Positions 41,963 through 50,183 of a DNA stretch of 64,000 nucleotides are shown piece by piece (within the stretch, counting starts at the first letter, position 1; each line of letters begins with the position of its first letter). The notes under the pieces were generated by a model. It did not search any database, had not been told where the DNA came from, and worked only from the letters and a program-made list of their open reading frames with translations. The stretch lies in contig CALXKS010000054.1 of assembly GCA_944389015.1 (NCBI GenBank), positions 1 through 64,000 on the forward strand. The letters run 5' to 3'. The DNA comes from an uncultured Spirochaetaceae bacterium (GTDB lineage: Bacteria; Spirochaetota; Spirochaetia; Sphaerochaetales; Sphaerochaetaceae). The position numbers and the translations under genes were made by a program.

Positions 41963-43054
41963 TCAGACGAGTTTCTCCACAAGCCAATCAGCGATCACTG
42001 GTCTGTATTTATATACATAATTGTTGCAGACATGGTTTCCGCCCTTGATGACAATAAGATGCGGCTCAACAGAGCTGCTGCCATCAACGATCTCCTTTGA
42101 CATATTGTAATCACAGATCCTGTCCTGATCGCCATGGATTATCATAAGCGGGCATACGAGATCTTTGATTACATCCTTGAGAGAGCACTCATCCTTGACG
42201 ATCTCGACAAGATCCTCCAGATACTCAACGCCCATGACATGTCCGAAATCACCAATGAAGAGATTGTCCATCTTTGTCGTAAGATCACGCATGTCGAACG
42301 GTCCGCCAACTCCGAATGCAGCCTTGAAACTATGGTTTATCGCAGCAGCTCTTGGACAGAAATGACCGCCCATGCTGATACCTCCGACAGCAAGCTTGTC
42401 ATATCCGAGACTCTTCATGTAATCGACAGTCGTATCCACGAAACGCTTATGAGTTGATCTTCTATATGGAGCAGTATAGGCGGCCTCCCCCTGCCCTGGA
42501 CCATCCATGATCAATACAGATAAGCCTCTATCAAGGAAAACATCTGCAAAGCTGAGCATCTCTTCCTTGTTCGCATCAGCCCCGCCTGTCAGAAGGACCA
42601 TACGGCCATTAGCATTCTCTACCTCGAATACAAAGCAGGGAATCTTCCACTGATCGCAATCAAGATATACTCTCTTACCCGGATGCCTCTGATAAGGAAG
42701 ACCTTTATCAATGACTGCCATGCTCATTTTCATAAGCTCATACTTAAGCTCCGGTCTGTCAAAAAGCATGAAGTGACCATAGTGGTATGCGAGATTCGAC
42801 ATCCTGTATTCGCTTCCTGCTGTCTCATAATGGCCTTTTGCCAGGGCTTCATCGCCAAGAGCCTGATGAGTATCTCCAAGCTCCTTCCAAAGATATGGCC
42901 ATTCTTCCCATGTAGGATTCTTTCCGCGGATTCTCAGGACATCGCACATATCAACACCGGCGACGACCATTCTGGGCATCCAGTGTCCAAAGACTGTATC
43001 GCCCATATTCTTCACATCTCTATTGAACGCCTCGATAATACTTGTTTTTGCCAT
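41963..43054 (-). CDS. Alpha/beta hydrolase of the C-C bond hydrolase/FrsA-like type
   Basis: 363 residues with a helical N-terminal cap (1-130) followed by an alpha/beta hydrolase core. Active-site set: Ser227 in GGISMGGHF, an Asp in HGDQDRI (309 or 311) and His341 in KGGNHVC. A cap plus core of this kind is seen in 2,6-dihydroxypseudooxynicotine hydrolase and FrsA-type proteins. AAGGAA precedes ATG 43054. The preferred start removes 16 residues read into the neighbouring gene. Substrate unknown. Confidence 0.78.
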   Translation of the reverse strand: MAKTSIIEAFNRDVKNMGDTVFGHWMPRMVVAGVDMCDVLRIRGKNPTWEEWPYLWKELGDTHQALGDEALAKGHYETAGSEYRMSNLAYHYGHFMLFDRPELKYELMKMSMAVIDKGLPYQRHPGKRVYLDCDQWKIPCFVFEVENANGRMVLLTGGADANKEEMLSFADVFLDRGLSVLIMDGPGQGEAAYTAPYRRSTHKRFVDTTVDYMKSLGYDKLAVGGISMGGHFCPRAAAINHSFKAAFGVGGPFDMRDLTTKMDNLFIGDFGHVMGVEYLEDLVEIVKDECSLKDVIKDLVCPLMIIHGDQDRICDYNMSKEIVDGSSSVEPHLIVIKGGNHVCNNYVYKYRPVIADWLVEKLV

Positions 43055-43070
43055 ATTATTTCCTTCTTCT

Positions 43071-43748
43071 TCAGAGGCCGAGCTTCTGCTTTCTGGCCTC
43101 AAGCATCTTCAGCACGGTTTCCGTATCACAGACCCTTCCGTAACTGAACTCAACATTCTCCAGGCTGGCTTCATGTCTTTTCTGGCTCCAGCTCGCGACT
43201 CCATCAGAGACCTCTATGACATCGAAATCACGGATGAAAGCCTCCCGTATTGTGCTTTCAACGCATACCTCGGTAATAAGCCCGCAGACAATCAACGTCT
43301 TGATCCCGCTGCATCTGAGCATCATCTCAAGCTCCGTTTGATAGAACGCATTGAACCGCTGTTTATGGACAACATAATCCTCTGGATCCGGAGCAAGCTC
43401 TGGCACGATCTCTGCACCCCAGGTGTCCTTGATTGCAGCCGCATCGGCCGTTCTGGGACTGCCATCGGAATCCAGGAAGATCAACGGAAGAATACTGTGA
43501 TTATTCACATATGCGTCACTGCCATCTTTCGCATATCCAGTGGCGGTATACATAACCTTGCACCCTGCAGCCTTTGCCGCAGCCTTAAGCTTCACACAGT
43601 TCTCCAGCTGCGGTTTCATTGCATCGACTGGCCAGTTCTTCTCTACTGCAAAGTATCCATCCTTGCTCAGAAACTCATTCTGCATGTCGATCAGCAGCAG
43701 GCAGACATTATTCCTGGAGAGATCAAATTCCACGTTTCTCGTTTTCAT
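43071..43748 (-). CDS. Isochorismatase-family cysteine hydrolase
   Basis: 225 residues. Catalytic triad Asp21 (LLLIDMQNEF), Lys129 (VHKQRFNAF) and Cys162 (GLITEVCVESTIREA). The family cleaves amides or enol ethers (nicotinamidase, N-carbamoylsarcosine amidase, maleamate amidase, biuret hydrolase). In this operon it probably removes ammonia from an amide intermediate; inference. It overlaps the transporter gene by 4 nt. Confidence 0.85.
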   Translation of the reverse strand: MKTRNVEFDLSRNNVCLLLIDMQNEFLSKDGYFAVEKNWPVDAMKPQLENCVKLKAAAKAAGCKVMYTATGYAKDGSDAYVNNHSILPLIFLDSDGSPRTADAAAIKDTWGAEIVPELAPDPEDYVVHKQRFNAFYQTELEMMLRCSGIKTLIVCGLITEVCVESTIREAFIRDFDVIEVSDGVASWSQKRHEASLENVEFSYGRVCDTETVLKMLEARKQKLGL

Positions 43749-45652
43749 GCAATGGCCCTCGGCTGATCCGGTCCTTTCTTGATGAGGAAACGATAAACAG
43801 CAGTCACTGCGATACAGGCTACTCCAATAAGATCAGTCGCAATACCTGGGTCTATCAGGAGACATCCACCTAAGATCATGAGGATCCTGAAGAAGATGTT
43901 GTCCATCCTTCCGAAGAAATATCCGCTTATACCGCATACAAAGGCGAATGTGCCAATGATGGTCGTCGGCAGAAGTGCGATAGAGGCAAGGGCGCCGCTC
44001 TGTCCGATGAGAGCAGGAGAATATACAAAGAAGTATGGACAGATAAATGCTACCAGAGCCAGTCTGAAAGCCTTCCATCCTGTTGTCATAGGATTGGTTC
44101 CGGCGAGTCCTGCCGCTGCATAGCTTGCAAGCGCTACAGGAGGAGTGACAGACGAGAAGCATGAGAAGTAGAAAATGAACATGTGGACTGCCATGGAGTC
44201 AAAGCCCATATTGATCAATGTTGTCGCAGCAATCGTTGCTGTAATCATATATGAAGCAACAGCTGGCATGCCCATTCCCATGACGATACATACAAGCATC
44301 GTTATGATCAGTGCCATTATAGGTATATTCTCAAAGAGTCCGAGAAGCTGGGCGAAGGAGAAACCAAAACCGGTGAGGGATATCACTCCGACAATGATTC
44401 CTGCACATGCGCATGCTGCTCCAAGGCTGATTGTATCCTTCATTCCTCCGACAATGCCATCGAGGATCTGCTTGAAGCTCATTCTTGTCTCTTTGCGGAT
44501 TGCCGCAACAAATGGAGTAAGAACGATACAGATGATAGCACTCCTGAAAACTGAATATCCCATGACTACACTGACAATAAAGAGACAGAGTGGGATGATC
44601 GTATGGATGTAGGTCCTGATCCTCTTCTTTACATCTGCGACATCAACGTGCTCGACCTTGCCGATATTATTCTTGGCAGCATAGAAGTCAATCGCCACAT
44701 AGATTGAGAAATAGTAGAGGATAGCAGGAATGATCGCTGCGACCATTATACTGTCATAGCCAACACCGAGCAGCTCCGCCATGACGAATGCACCTGCTCC
44801 CATCATCGGCGGCATGATAAGACCTCCGGTAGATGCAGTTGCTTCAACAGCTCCTGCAAAGCTGTCCTCAAATCCGCTCTTCTTCATCATCGGAATCGTG
44901 AACGCTCCGGTGACCATTACATTCGCAATCGGTGTTCCAGAGATTGTTCCGAAAAGAGCACTGGCGACAACAGAAGACTTCGCAGCACCACCACGGACCT
45001 TGCTTGAAACCAGATCAGCCAAAGCCATGAAAAGCTTGCTTGTACCGCTGAGCTCAATGAACTGACCCATGATCATGAACAGAACAAGGTACCTGGCTGA
45101 AGTATCGATTGCTGTTCCGAATATTCCATTTCCATTTACATACAGGAAGTATGCGATTCTGTTGTACGAGAACCTGCTATGCCCGAGAATACCTGGAATC
45201 AGATGCCCGAAAAGAGCATAGATCAGGAATATGAATGAAATGACGGGGAGAGCAAGTCCTACTTTGCGTTCTGTGAAATACAGGATCGAGATGATCAGCA
45301 AAGTACTGCAGATAACAATTGATGGTGTTATCTTTCCAGCAGTTCTGGCAATCTCATCATAGTTGAAAAGAAGCTCTTTCACTCCATAGAGAACACAGAA
45401 CAGCATGAACAGGTTCAATATGACCAAAAGCACCTTGACAGCAGAAGATGACTTCTTTGATTTTATAAGCTTCTCAAGATCAACGAGAACCGCAAGCGCA
45501 CCAATGATAGCAAGATGAAGCGGTCTCATCTGGAAGGCGGAGATTGTTCCGACTGCACTGTTCCACATATGGATCAAACCACCGACAAGAGCCAATATGT
45601 AAATCGTCCAGGTGAGGAACTTCTCTGGGCTTGTTTTGTTTTCTGATAACAT
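43745..45652 (-). CDS. TRAP transporter fused permease (4TM/12TM, TAXI type)
   Basis: DctQ-DctM fusion of 635 residues with about 16-17 hydrophobic segments. The N-terminal 150 residues form the DctQ-like part; the DctM part has SSKVRGGAAKSSVVASALFGTISGTPIANVMVTGAFTIPMMKKSGF and VMGMGMPAVASYMITATIAA. It pairs with the TAXI binding protein upstream, and these systems import organic acids or amino acids with sodium. Confidence 0.92.
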   Translation of the reverse strand: MLSENKTSPEKFLTWTIYILALVGGLIHMWNSAVGTISAFQMRPLHLAIIGALAVLVDLEKLIKSKKSSSAVKVLLVILNLFMLFCVLYGVKELLFNYDEIARTAGKITPSIVICSTLLIISILYFTERKVGLALPVISFIFLIYALFGHLIPGILGHSRFSYNRIAYFLYVNGNGIFGTAIDTSARYLVLFMIMGQFIELSGTSKLFMALADLVSSKVRGGAAKSSVVASALFGTISGTPIANVMVTGAFTIPMMKKSGFEDSFAGAVEATASTGGLIMPPMMGAGAFVMAELLGVGYDSIMVAAIIPAILYYFSIYVAIDFYAAKNNIGKVEHVDVADVKKRIRTYIHTIIPLCLFIVSVVMGYSVFRSAIICIVLTPFVAAIRKETRMSFKQILDGIVGGMKDTISLGAACACAGIIVGVISLTGFGFSFAQLLGLFENIPIMALIITMLVCIVMGMGMPAVASYMITATIAATTLINMGFDSMAVHMFIFYFSCFSSVTPPVALASYAAAGLAGTNPMTTGWKAFRLALVAFICPYFFVYSPALIGQSGALASIALLPTTIIGTFAFVCGISGYFFGRMDNIFFRILMILGGCLLIDPGIATDLIGVACIAVTAVYRFLIKKGPDQPRAIA

Positions 45653-45678
45653 AATAACCTCTTTTTAAGGGAAGGGAT

Positions 45679-45703
45679 CCGGAGCAGGTATCACCTGCCC
45701 CGG
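45679..45703 (-). terminator. Hairpin between the TAXI protein and its permease
   Basis: CCGG-A-GCAGGT/ACCTGC-C-CCGG arms, loop ATC, 19 nt after the TAXI stop. Weak T-run, so probably attenuation or RNA stabilisation. Confidence 0.6.
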
Positions 45704-45721
45704 AGAACTAGTGCCGGACTC

Positions 45722-46699
45722 CTACTCAGTCACAAGACCGGCTTCCTTGAAATATCTCATTGCACCTTCAGAAGCTGGCGCTCCTACGATATTTGCACCT
45801 GCCTCTCTTGTGATGCTCGTTGCAGATGCATGATATGTATAAAGAACATCAAGATTCTCATACAAAGCTTTTGTGATCTTATAGCAGAGATCCTCATCAA
45901 GATCACCTCTTGCTGCAAGCTGGATACGGGCTACAGCTGTTGTTGCCGGAACATCCATACCTGCATATGTACCTGCAGGGAATTCCTCGAAGACATTGAG
46001 GAACGGATCGACATTTGCAACCCAGAGTTCCTGTGTCTCCGGTGGTACATTGACCATCCTCACAGCTCTTCTTGAGGCAAGGTTCGTGACTGCAGATGCA
46101 GGGACACCTGAGTAAACACAGCCTGCATCAATAAGTCCATCACCAAGCTGATCCATTGCCTGATCATATGGCAGATAGACCATTGTTACATCATCTTCTG
46201 TCCATCCAAGAACACCCATCAGCTCGCGGAACAGCTGTTCTGCACCGCCGCCTGCTTCGCCGATAGCCACCTTCTTTCCCTTGAGATCCTCGAAATCATA
46301 GATATCTGAGTCAGCAAGAACGATTATCTGCATAACAGAGGCATGCAGGGCTCCGAGTACCTTTATATCGAGATTCTCACCGGCGAACATTCCGGAATTG
46401 GTTGCAGCATCATAGCTCTGCTGTCCTGCGGAGAGCCCGATATCAAGCTCTCCCTGTCCAAGAAGACGTGTATTCTCAACACCGCCAGCTGTGACCTGTA
46501 CAGTAGCTGAAACCCCATCAACATAATCATTGATGATAGCTGCAATACCTCCTGCTATTGGGTAGAAAGCACCGCCGATAGGTCCAGAACCGACAACCAG
46601 CCTGACTTCTCCTCCCTGAGAGCCTTCTGAATTCCCGCCTGCGAAAACGAATGCACATGCCATGATAGCAACAAGTGCAATAGCGACGATTCTCTTCAT
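45722..46699 (-). CDS. TAXI family TRAP transporter substrate-binding protein
   Basis: Periplasmic binding protein, 325 residues. Signal peptide MKRIVAIALVAIMACAFVFAGG; the mature part begins VRLVVGSGPIGGAFYPIAGGIAAIIN, the TAXI opening, and LKGKKVAIGEAGGGAEQLFRELMGVLGW is typical. Substrate unknown; TAXI proteins commonly bind glutamate or other acids. Between the aldehyde dehydrogenase and the fused permease genes. Confidence 0.92.
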   Translation of the reverse strand: MKRIVAIALVAIMACAFVFAGGNSEGSQGGEVRLVVGSGPIGGAFYPIAGGIAAIINDYVDGVSATVQVTAGGVENTRLLGQGELDIGLSAGQQSYDAATNSGMFAGENLDIKVLGALHASVMQIIVLADSDIYDFEDLKGKKVAIGEAGGGAEQLFRELMGVLGWTEDDVTMVYLPYDQAMDQLGDGLIDAGCVYSGVPASAVTNLASRRAVRMVNVPPETQELWVANVDPFLNVFEEFPAGTYAGMDVPATTAVARIQLAARGDLDEDLCYKITKALYENLDVLYTYHASATSITREAGANIVGAPASEGAMRYFKEAGLVTE

Positions 46700-46730
46700 C
46701 TTCTCCTCCTTTTATTTTGTTTCCTTTTTT

Positions 46731-48212
46731 TCAGTTCTCTTTCTTCATGCAATGGCGCCATGCCGGGATATCACCAAGTCCTGATGGAATCCTGACAGTC
46801 TTGGACCTTGTGAATTCCAGAAGCGTATCAGCGCATCTCTCCCTGCCGAATCCGCTTGCTTTATTACCTCCGAACGGAACACACTGCGCACCCAGACGAT
46901 AGAAATTATTGATATAAACGCAACCGCAGTCCAAAGCCCTCGTGACTCTCATTGCCCGGGGATGGCTTTCTGTGAATATCACAGATATCAGACCGAAATC
47001 CGTATCGTTCACGATATCAATCGCTTCCTCCTCTCCGTCGAATGGCATAATCGCTGTAACCGGTCCGAATATCTCCTTCTGGGCAATTGTCATCTTTGTA
47101 TAGACATCGGTAAAAAGAGTCGGCGGAACGAAATACCCATTCTTCATTCTTCCCTCTGAGGGAACAGGAACCTGCTTTGCAAGCGTTGCCCCTTCCTTCA
47201 CACCAATATCGATGAATGCCATGATCTTATCCATATGGGCTTTAGTAACCACCGGGCCCACAGATGTCTTCGGATCAAGTCCGTCTCCGACTACAAGATT
47301 ATCCATCATCGCAATGAATTTATCTGTGAATTCCTGCAGTATCTTCCTGTCGACAAGAATTCTGGATGTGGCTGTACAGGCCTCTCCATTGTTGTAGAAG
47401 GCCCCCTCAAAAGCAGTGGCGACAGCCCTGTCTATATCGCAGTCATCAAATGCGACAAATGCATTCTTACCGCCCAGTTCCATCACGCATGGAGTAAGAT
47501 TGTCTGCGCTCTGCTTAATGATCGCTCTCCCTCCATTGTCTGAACCGGTGAATGAGATCTTCTTAACAAGAGGATCCGTGGTCAGGACCTGTCCGGCCTT
47601 TATCCCAGGACCAGCTACAAGCTCAACAACATTTTCCGGGAAAACAGTCTGAACAACTTCGACGATCTTCATGACGGATAATGGAGCCTGATCGCCTGGT
47701 TTGAGTATTATAGTGTTTCCTGCCGCAACTGCTGGGGCAATCTTCGCTCCAGTATGGAGAGGAGGCCAGTTGAAAGGAATTATCCCAGCAACTACGCCGA
47801 AAGGCTCCTGATAGATCTCTGCATTAAGGACGCCAAGCTCATATAGATCACTGGGTATGTTACCGACCAGGCCGCCGAAGAAATCAAAAGCCTCGATGCA
47901 TCTTCTGACATCCGCACGGGAAACATCTATAGGCTTCCCGACCTCTTCTGTCTCTATTCTGGCGATCTCCTCTGCATAGTCCTTCAAGGCAATTGCAGCC
48001 TGCTTGCAGTACTTTCCGCGCTCATGCGGTGACAGTTTCTTCCACTTTCTGAATGCTTTATCAGAAGCTTTGACACATGCTTTGACACCATCTGAATCAG
48101 AGCCCATGACTTTCGCATAAGGAGTTCCATCGACAGGATTATATACTATAAAGCTATCCTCTTCCTTACCAGAAGACCATTCTGTTTTCCATACAGGAAT
48201 CTGATCCGCCAT
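46731..48212 (-). CDS. NAD(P)-dependent aldehyde dehydrogenase
   Basis: Oxidises an aldehyde to the acid, 493 residues. Active site: PFNWPPLHTGAKIAPAVAAGNTIILKP, the general base Glu in MELGGKNAFVAFDD and the nucleophile Cys in NNGEACTATSRILVDR; EIFGPVTAIMPFD is the C-terminal cofactor loop. AAGGAGG precedes ATG 48212 by 6 nt; an upstream ATG (48260) lacks a site. First gene of the catabolic operon. Its best comparison is the betaine/gamma-aminobutyraldehyde type, but the substrate is not resolved. Confidence 0.9.
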   Translation of the reverse strand: MADQIPVWKTEWSSGKEEDSFIVYNPVDGTPYAKVMGSDSDGVKACVKASDKAFRKWKKLSPHERGKYCKQAAIALKDYAEEIARIETEEVGKPIDVSRADVRRCIEAFDFFGGLVGNIPSDLYELGVLNAEIYQEPFGVVAGIIPFNWPPLHTGAKIAPAVAAGNTIILKPGDQAPLSVMKIVEVVQTVFPENVVELVAGPGIKAGQVLTTDPLVKKISFTGSDNGGRAIIKQSADNLTPCVMELGGKNAFVAFDDCDIDRAVATAFEGAFYNNGEACTATSRILVDRKILQEFTDKFIAMMDNLVVGDGLDPKTSVGPVVTKAHMDKIMAFIDIGVKEGATLAKQVPVPSEGRMKNGYFVPPTLFTDVYTKMTIAQKEIFGPVTAIMPFDGEEEAIDIVNDTDFGLISVIFTESHPRAMRVTRALDCGCVYINNFYRLGAQCVPFGGNKASGFGRERCADTLLEFTRSKTVRIPSGLGDIPAWRHCMKKEN

Positions 48213-48244
48213 CAAATCCTCCTTGGGAATGAAAACATGATTCA

Positions 48245-48263
48245 CAATTGACATAATCAATTG
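48245..48263. promoter_or_regulatory. Inverted repeat in the aldehyde dehydrogenase leader
   Basis: CAATTGA-CATAA-TCAATTG, 7-bp perfect arms. It lies between the predicted promoter and the ribosome binding site, a possible regulator site. Confidence 0.45.
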
Positions 48264-48291
48264 AGCCTCTTTTTCTCCTGTTGTTATAAAT

Positions 48292-48320
48292 ATTAGATAT
48301 CTGTTTCTCTGTGTTGTGAA
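48292..48320 (-). promoter_or_regulatory. Predicted promoter of the catabolic operon
   Basis: Minus-strand TTCACA (48315-48320), 17-bp spacer, TCTAAT (48292-48297); each box matches consensus at five of six. Confidence 0.65.
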
Positions 48321-48329
48321 ATTGATTTA

Positions 48330-48359
48330 TTGCATATTGTTATGCACGAAAGTTATAAT
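48330..48359 (+). promoter_or_regulatory. LysR-gene promoter with an overlapping palindrome
   Basis: TTGCAT (48330-48335) and TATAAT (48354-48359), 18-bp spacer. TGCATA-TTGT-TATGCA (48331-48346) overlaps the -35 box, the position of a LysR autoregulatory site that could also activate the divergent operon. Confidence 0.6.
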
Positions 48360-48404
48360 AAAATTAATTAACAAAATCTTAGTTTTTCCAAGGAGATAAG
48401 ACAT

Positions 48405-49325
48405 ATGGATTTCTCACAGCTTGCCTGTTTTGATGCTGTAGCCGAACATCTGAATTTCTCTATCGCATCAGATTACGTGCATATCAGCCAGCCTGCTCTG
48501 AGCAGAAGGATACAATCACTGGAGAATGAACTTGGAATAAGATTATTCGAAAGGAATCAGCACACTGTCAAGCTGACATCCCAGGGAAAGGAAATCCTGC
48601 CTCTTGCAAAGAAAATACTCAATGACTGCAACGCAATGCAATTGCATGCGGAAAGAATGAAAGCCGGCAAAGTCGGCAAACTCGATATAGGATACATCAG
48701 CAATCTGAGGTCCTGGGTCCATCCGATAATAGAACCATTCAGGAAAAAGTATCCGGACATCCATATCACCCTGACGAAGATGGGTTATAGCAGTATTCTG
48801 GCGGGTCTGGATGAAGGAACAATAGATATGGCGATATGCTTCACAAGGATTCTGGAGAATGATGTCAAGAGAACCAATCCTACCATTATGGAGAGGGTGA
48901 TCGGACTTACGAAGCATGAACTCGTTGCCCCCTCATCAATGGAATTCCAGACAGATGCGGAAGGCAGGATCCCATTCGAGGCGATAAAAGGAATACCTCT
49001 TGTAATACTGAATCATCTCTCTGCCCCGCTGGTACAGCAAAGACTGATCTCACTCTCTGAAAAACACGGCTTCATTCCCAATATAATAATGGAGGTAGAC
49101 AGCCCTGATGATGTCTATGCCCTTGTTGAATCGGGATTCGGGGCAACGCTTGCAAATGCGAACAGCAATGTAATCGGAAGCCCGAAGATGAAGCAATACT
49201 CATTTTCCGATGAGAACCCCAGTCTGCCAGTCTTATCTATGTGGTCAAAATACTCCGATAATTCATCCCTTAAGCTTCTTCTGAGTTTTATGGATGAAAA
49301 TGAAGCAAAAGCTGGAAAGGAATAA
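48405..49325 (+). CDS. LysR family transcriptional regulator
   Basis: 306 residues. FDAVAEHLNFSIASDYVHISQPALSRRIQSLENELGIRLFERN (9-51) is the LysR winged helix; residues 90-300 are the inducer-binding domain. It is divergent from the aldehyde dehydrogenase operon and probably activates it in response to the substrate or an intermediate. AAGGAG precedes the start by about 9 nt. Confidence 0.92.
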   Translation: MDFSQLACFDAVAEHLNFSIASDYVHISQPALSRRIQSLENELGIRLFERNQHTVKLTSQGKEILPLAKKILNDCNAMQLHAERMKAGKVGKLDIGYISNLRSWVHPIIEPFRKKYPDIHITLTKMGYSSILAGLDEGTIDMAICFTRILENDVKRTNPTIMERVIGLTKHELVAPSSMEFQTDAEGRIPFEAIKGIPLVILNHLSAPLVQQRLISLSEKHGFIPNIIMEVDSPDDVYALVESGFGATLANANSNVIGSPKMKQYSFSDENPSLPVLSMWSKYSDNSSLKLLLSFMDENEAKAGKE

Positions 49326-49331
49326 AACGAA

Positions 49332-49357
49332 GCTTCCAGCCAATGAAGGCCGGAAGC
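49332..49357. terminator. Hairpin between the convergent LysR and cyclase genes
   Basis: GCTTCC-A-GCC/GGC-C-GGAAGC with AATGAA loop, just after the LysR stop. Confidence 0.6.
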
Positions 49358-49382
49358 ATGCCGTGAGATACCGATGAAGAAT

Positions 49383-50150
49383 TCATTCCTCTATGATTGC
49401 GACTGCACGTGTCCACCCTGCTGTCGCTCCCTTGAATTTACAGGGGAATGCCGAGACTGTGAAACCAAATGGCTTGGGAATATCCTCAAGATGGCAGAGC
49501 TTCTCAATCTGAAGGTACTCCCTTTCCCTTCCGTGGAGATGAGTTGCCCATAGAACGTTCTTATCCTTGGTCTTCCTGTACTCTTCTGCCATAGCTCCAA
49601 CAGGCCTATCAAGTGTCCAGGCATCGATTCCTATGCATTTTATACCTTGGTCCAGAAGCCAATCCAGGCCAGCAATGCCAAGACCTGACTGCATTTTCAG
49701 ATATGTAGGAGTATCCGTACCCCAGTATTTATCACAGCCGGTATGAAGCAGTACGATATCAAGGGGCTTCAGCGTATATCCGATCTTATTCAGGGCTGCT
49801 TTCAGATCATCAACTGTGATCTCATCCCCAGGATTCTTATATCTCATATCCAGAACAACGCCATCGCCATAGCACCACTCAAGAGGAACTTCATCCACAC
49901 TTCTGGACTTCCTGCCTTCACAGATAGGACTATAATGCCATGGAGCATCGATATGCGTTCCTGAATGGCTGCTTCCGGAGATCTTATCTGTCGCCAGAGC
50001 CATGCCGGAAGGGAAATCGGTAGGTTCCACCCCTGCAAGTTTTGCCAGCCTTGCAGCGCCTGCCTTATGGTCGGAGAATTCAATCGTTGGCGGATAAGGT
50101 TCTGTACCACCGTTTTCATGAGGAAGACTGATGTCAATAAACTTTCTCAT
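49383..50150 (-). CDS. Cyclase-family (kynurenine formamidase-like) metal hydrolase
   Basis: 255 residues. SHSGTHIDAPWHY (near 62) is the HxGTHxDxPxH metal motif and ATHLHGRE a further His site. The family opens amide, lactone or cyclic-ketone bonds. ATG 50150 is preferred because GGGAG lies 9 nt before it; the ATG two codons earlier is only 3 nt away. Last gene after the DRE-TIM enzyme and the carboxyltransferase. Substrate unknown. Confidence 0.85.
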   Translation of the reverse strand: MRKFIDISLPHENGGTEPYPPTIEFSDHKAGAARLAKLAGVEPTDFPSGMALATDKISGSSHSGTHIDAPWHYSPICEGRKSRSVDEVPLEWCYGDGVVLDMRYKNPGDEITVDDLKAALNKIGYTLKPLDIVLLHTGCDKYWGTDTPTYLKMQSGLGIAGLDWLLDQGIKCIGIDAWTLDRPVGAMAEEYRKTKDKNVLWATHLHGREREYLQIEKLCHLEDIPKPFGFTVSAFPCKFKGATAGWTRAVAIIEE

Positions 50151-50183
50151 TATCATTCACTCCCTATTTCAATAGATTAACCG

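Noticed and set aside
41426-42100. 224-codon open frame opposite the amidohydrolase and alpha/beta hydrolase genes
   Set aside because: Shadow of two genes with complete active-site motifs; no independent start signal.
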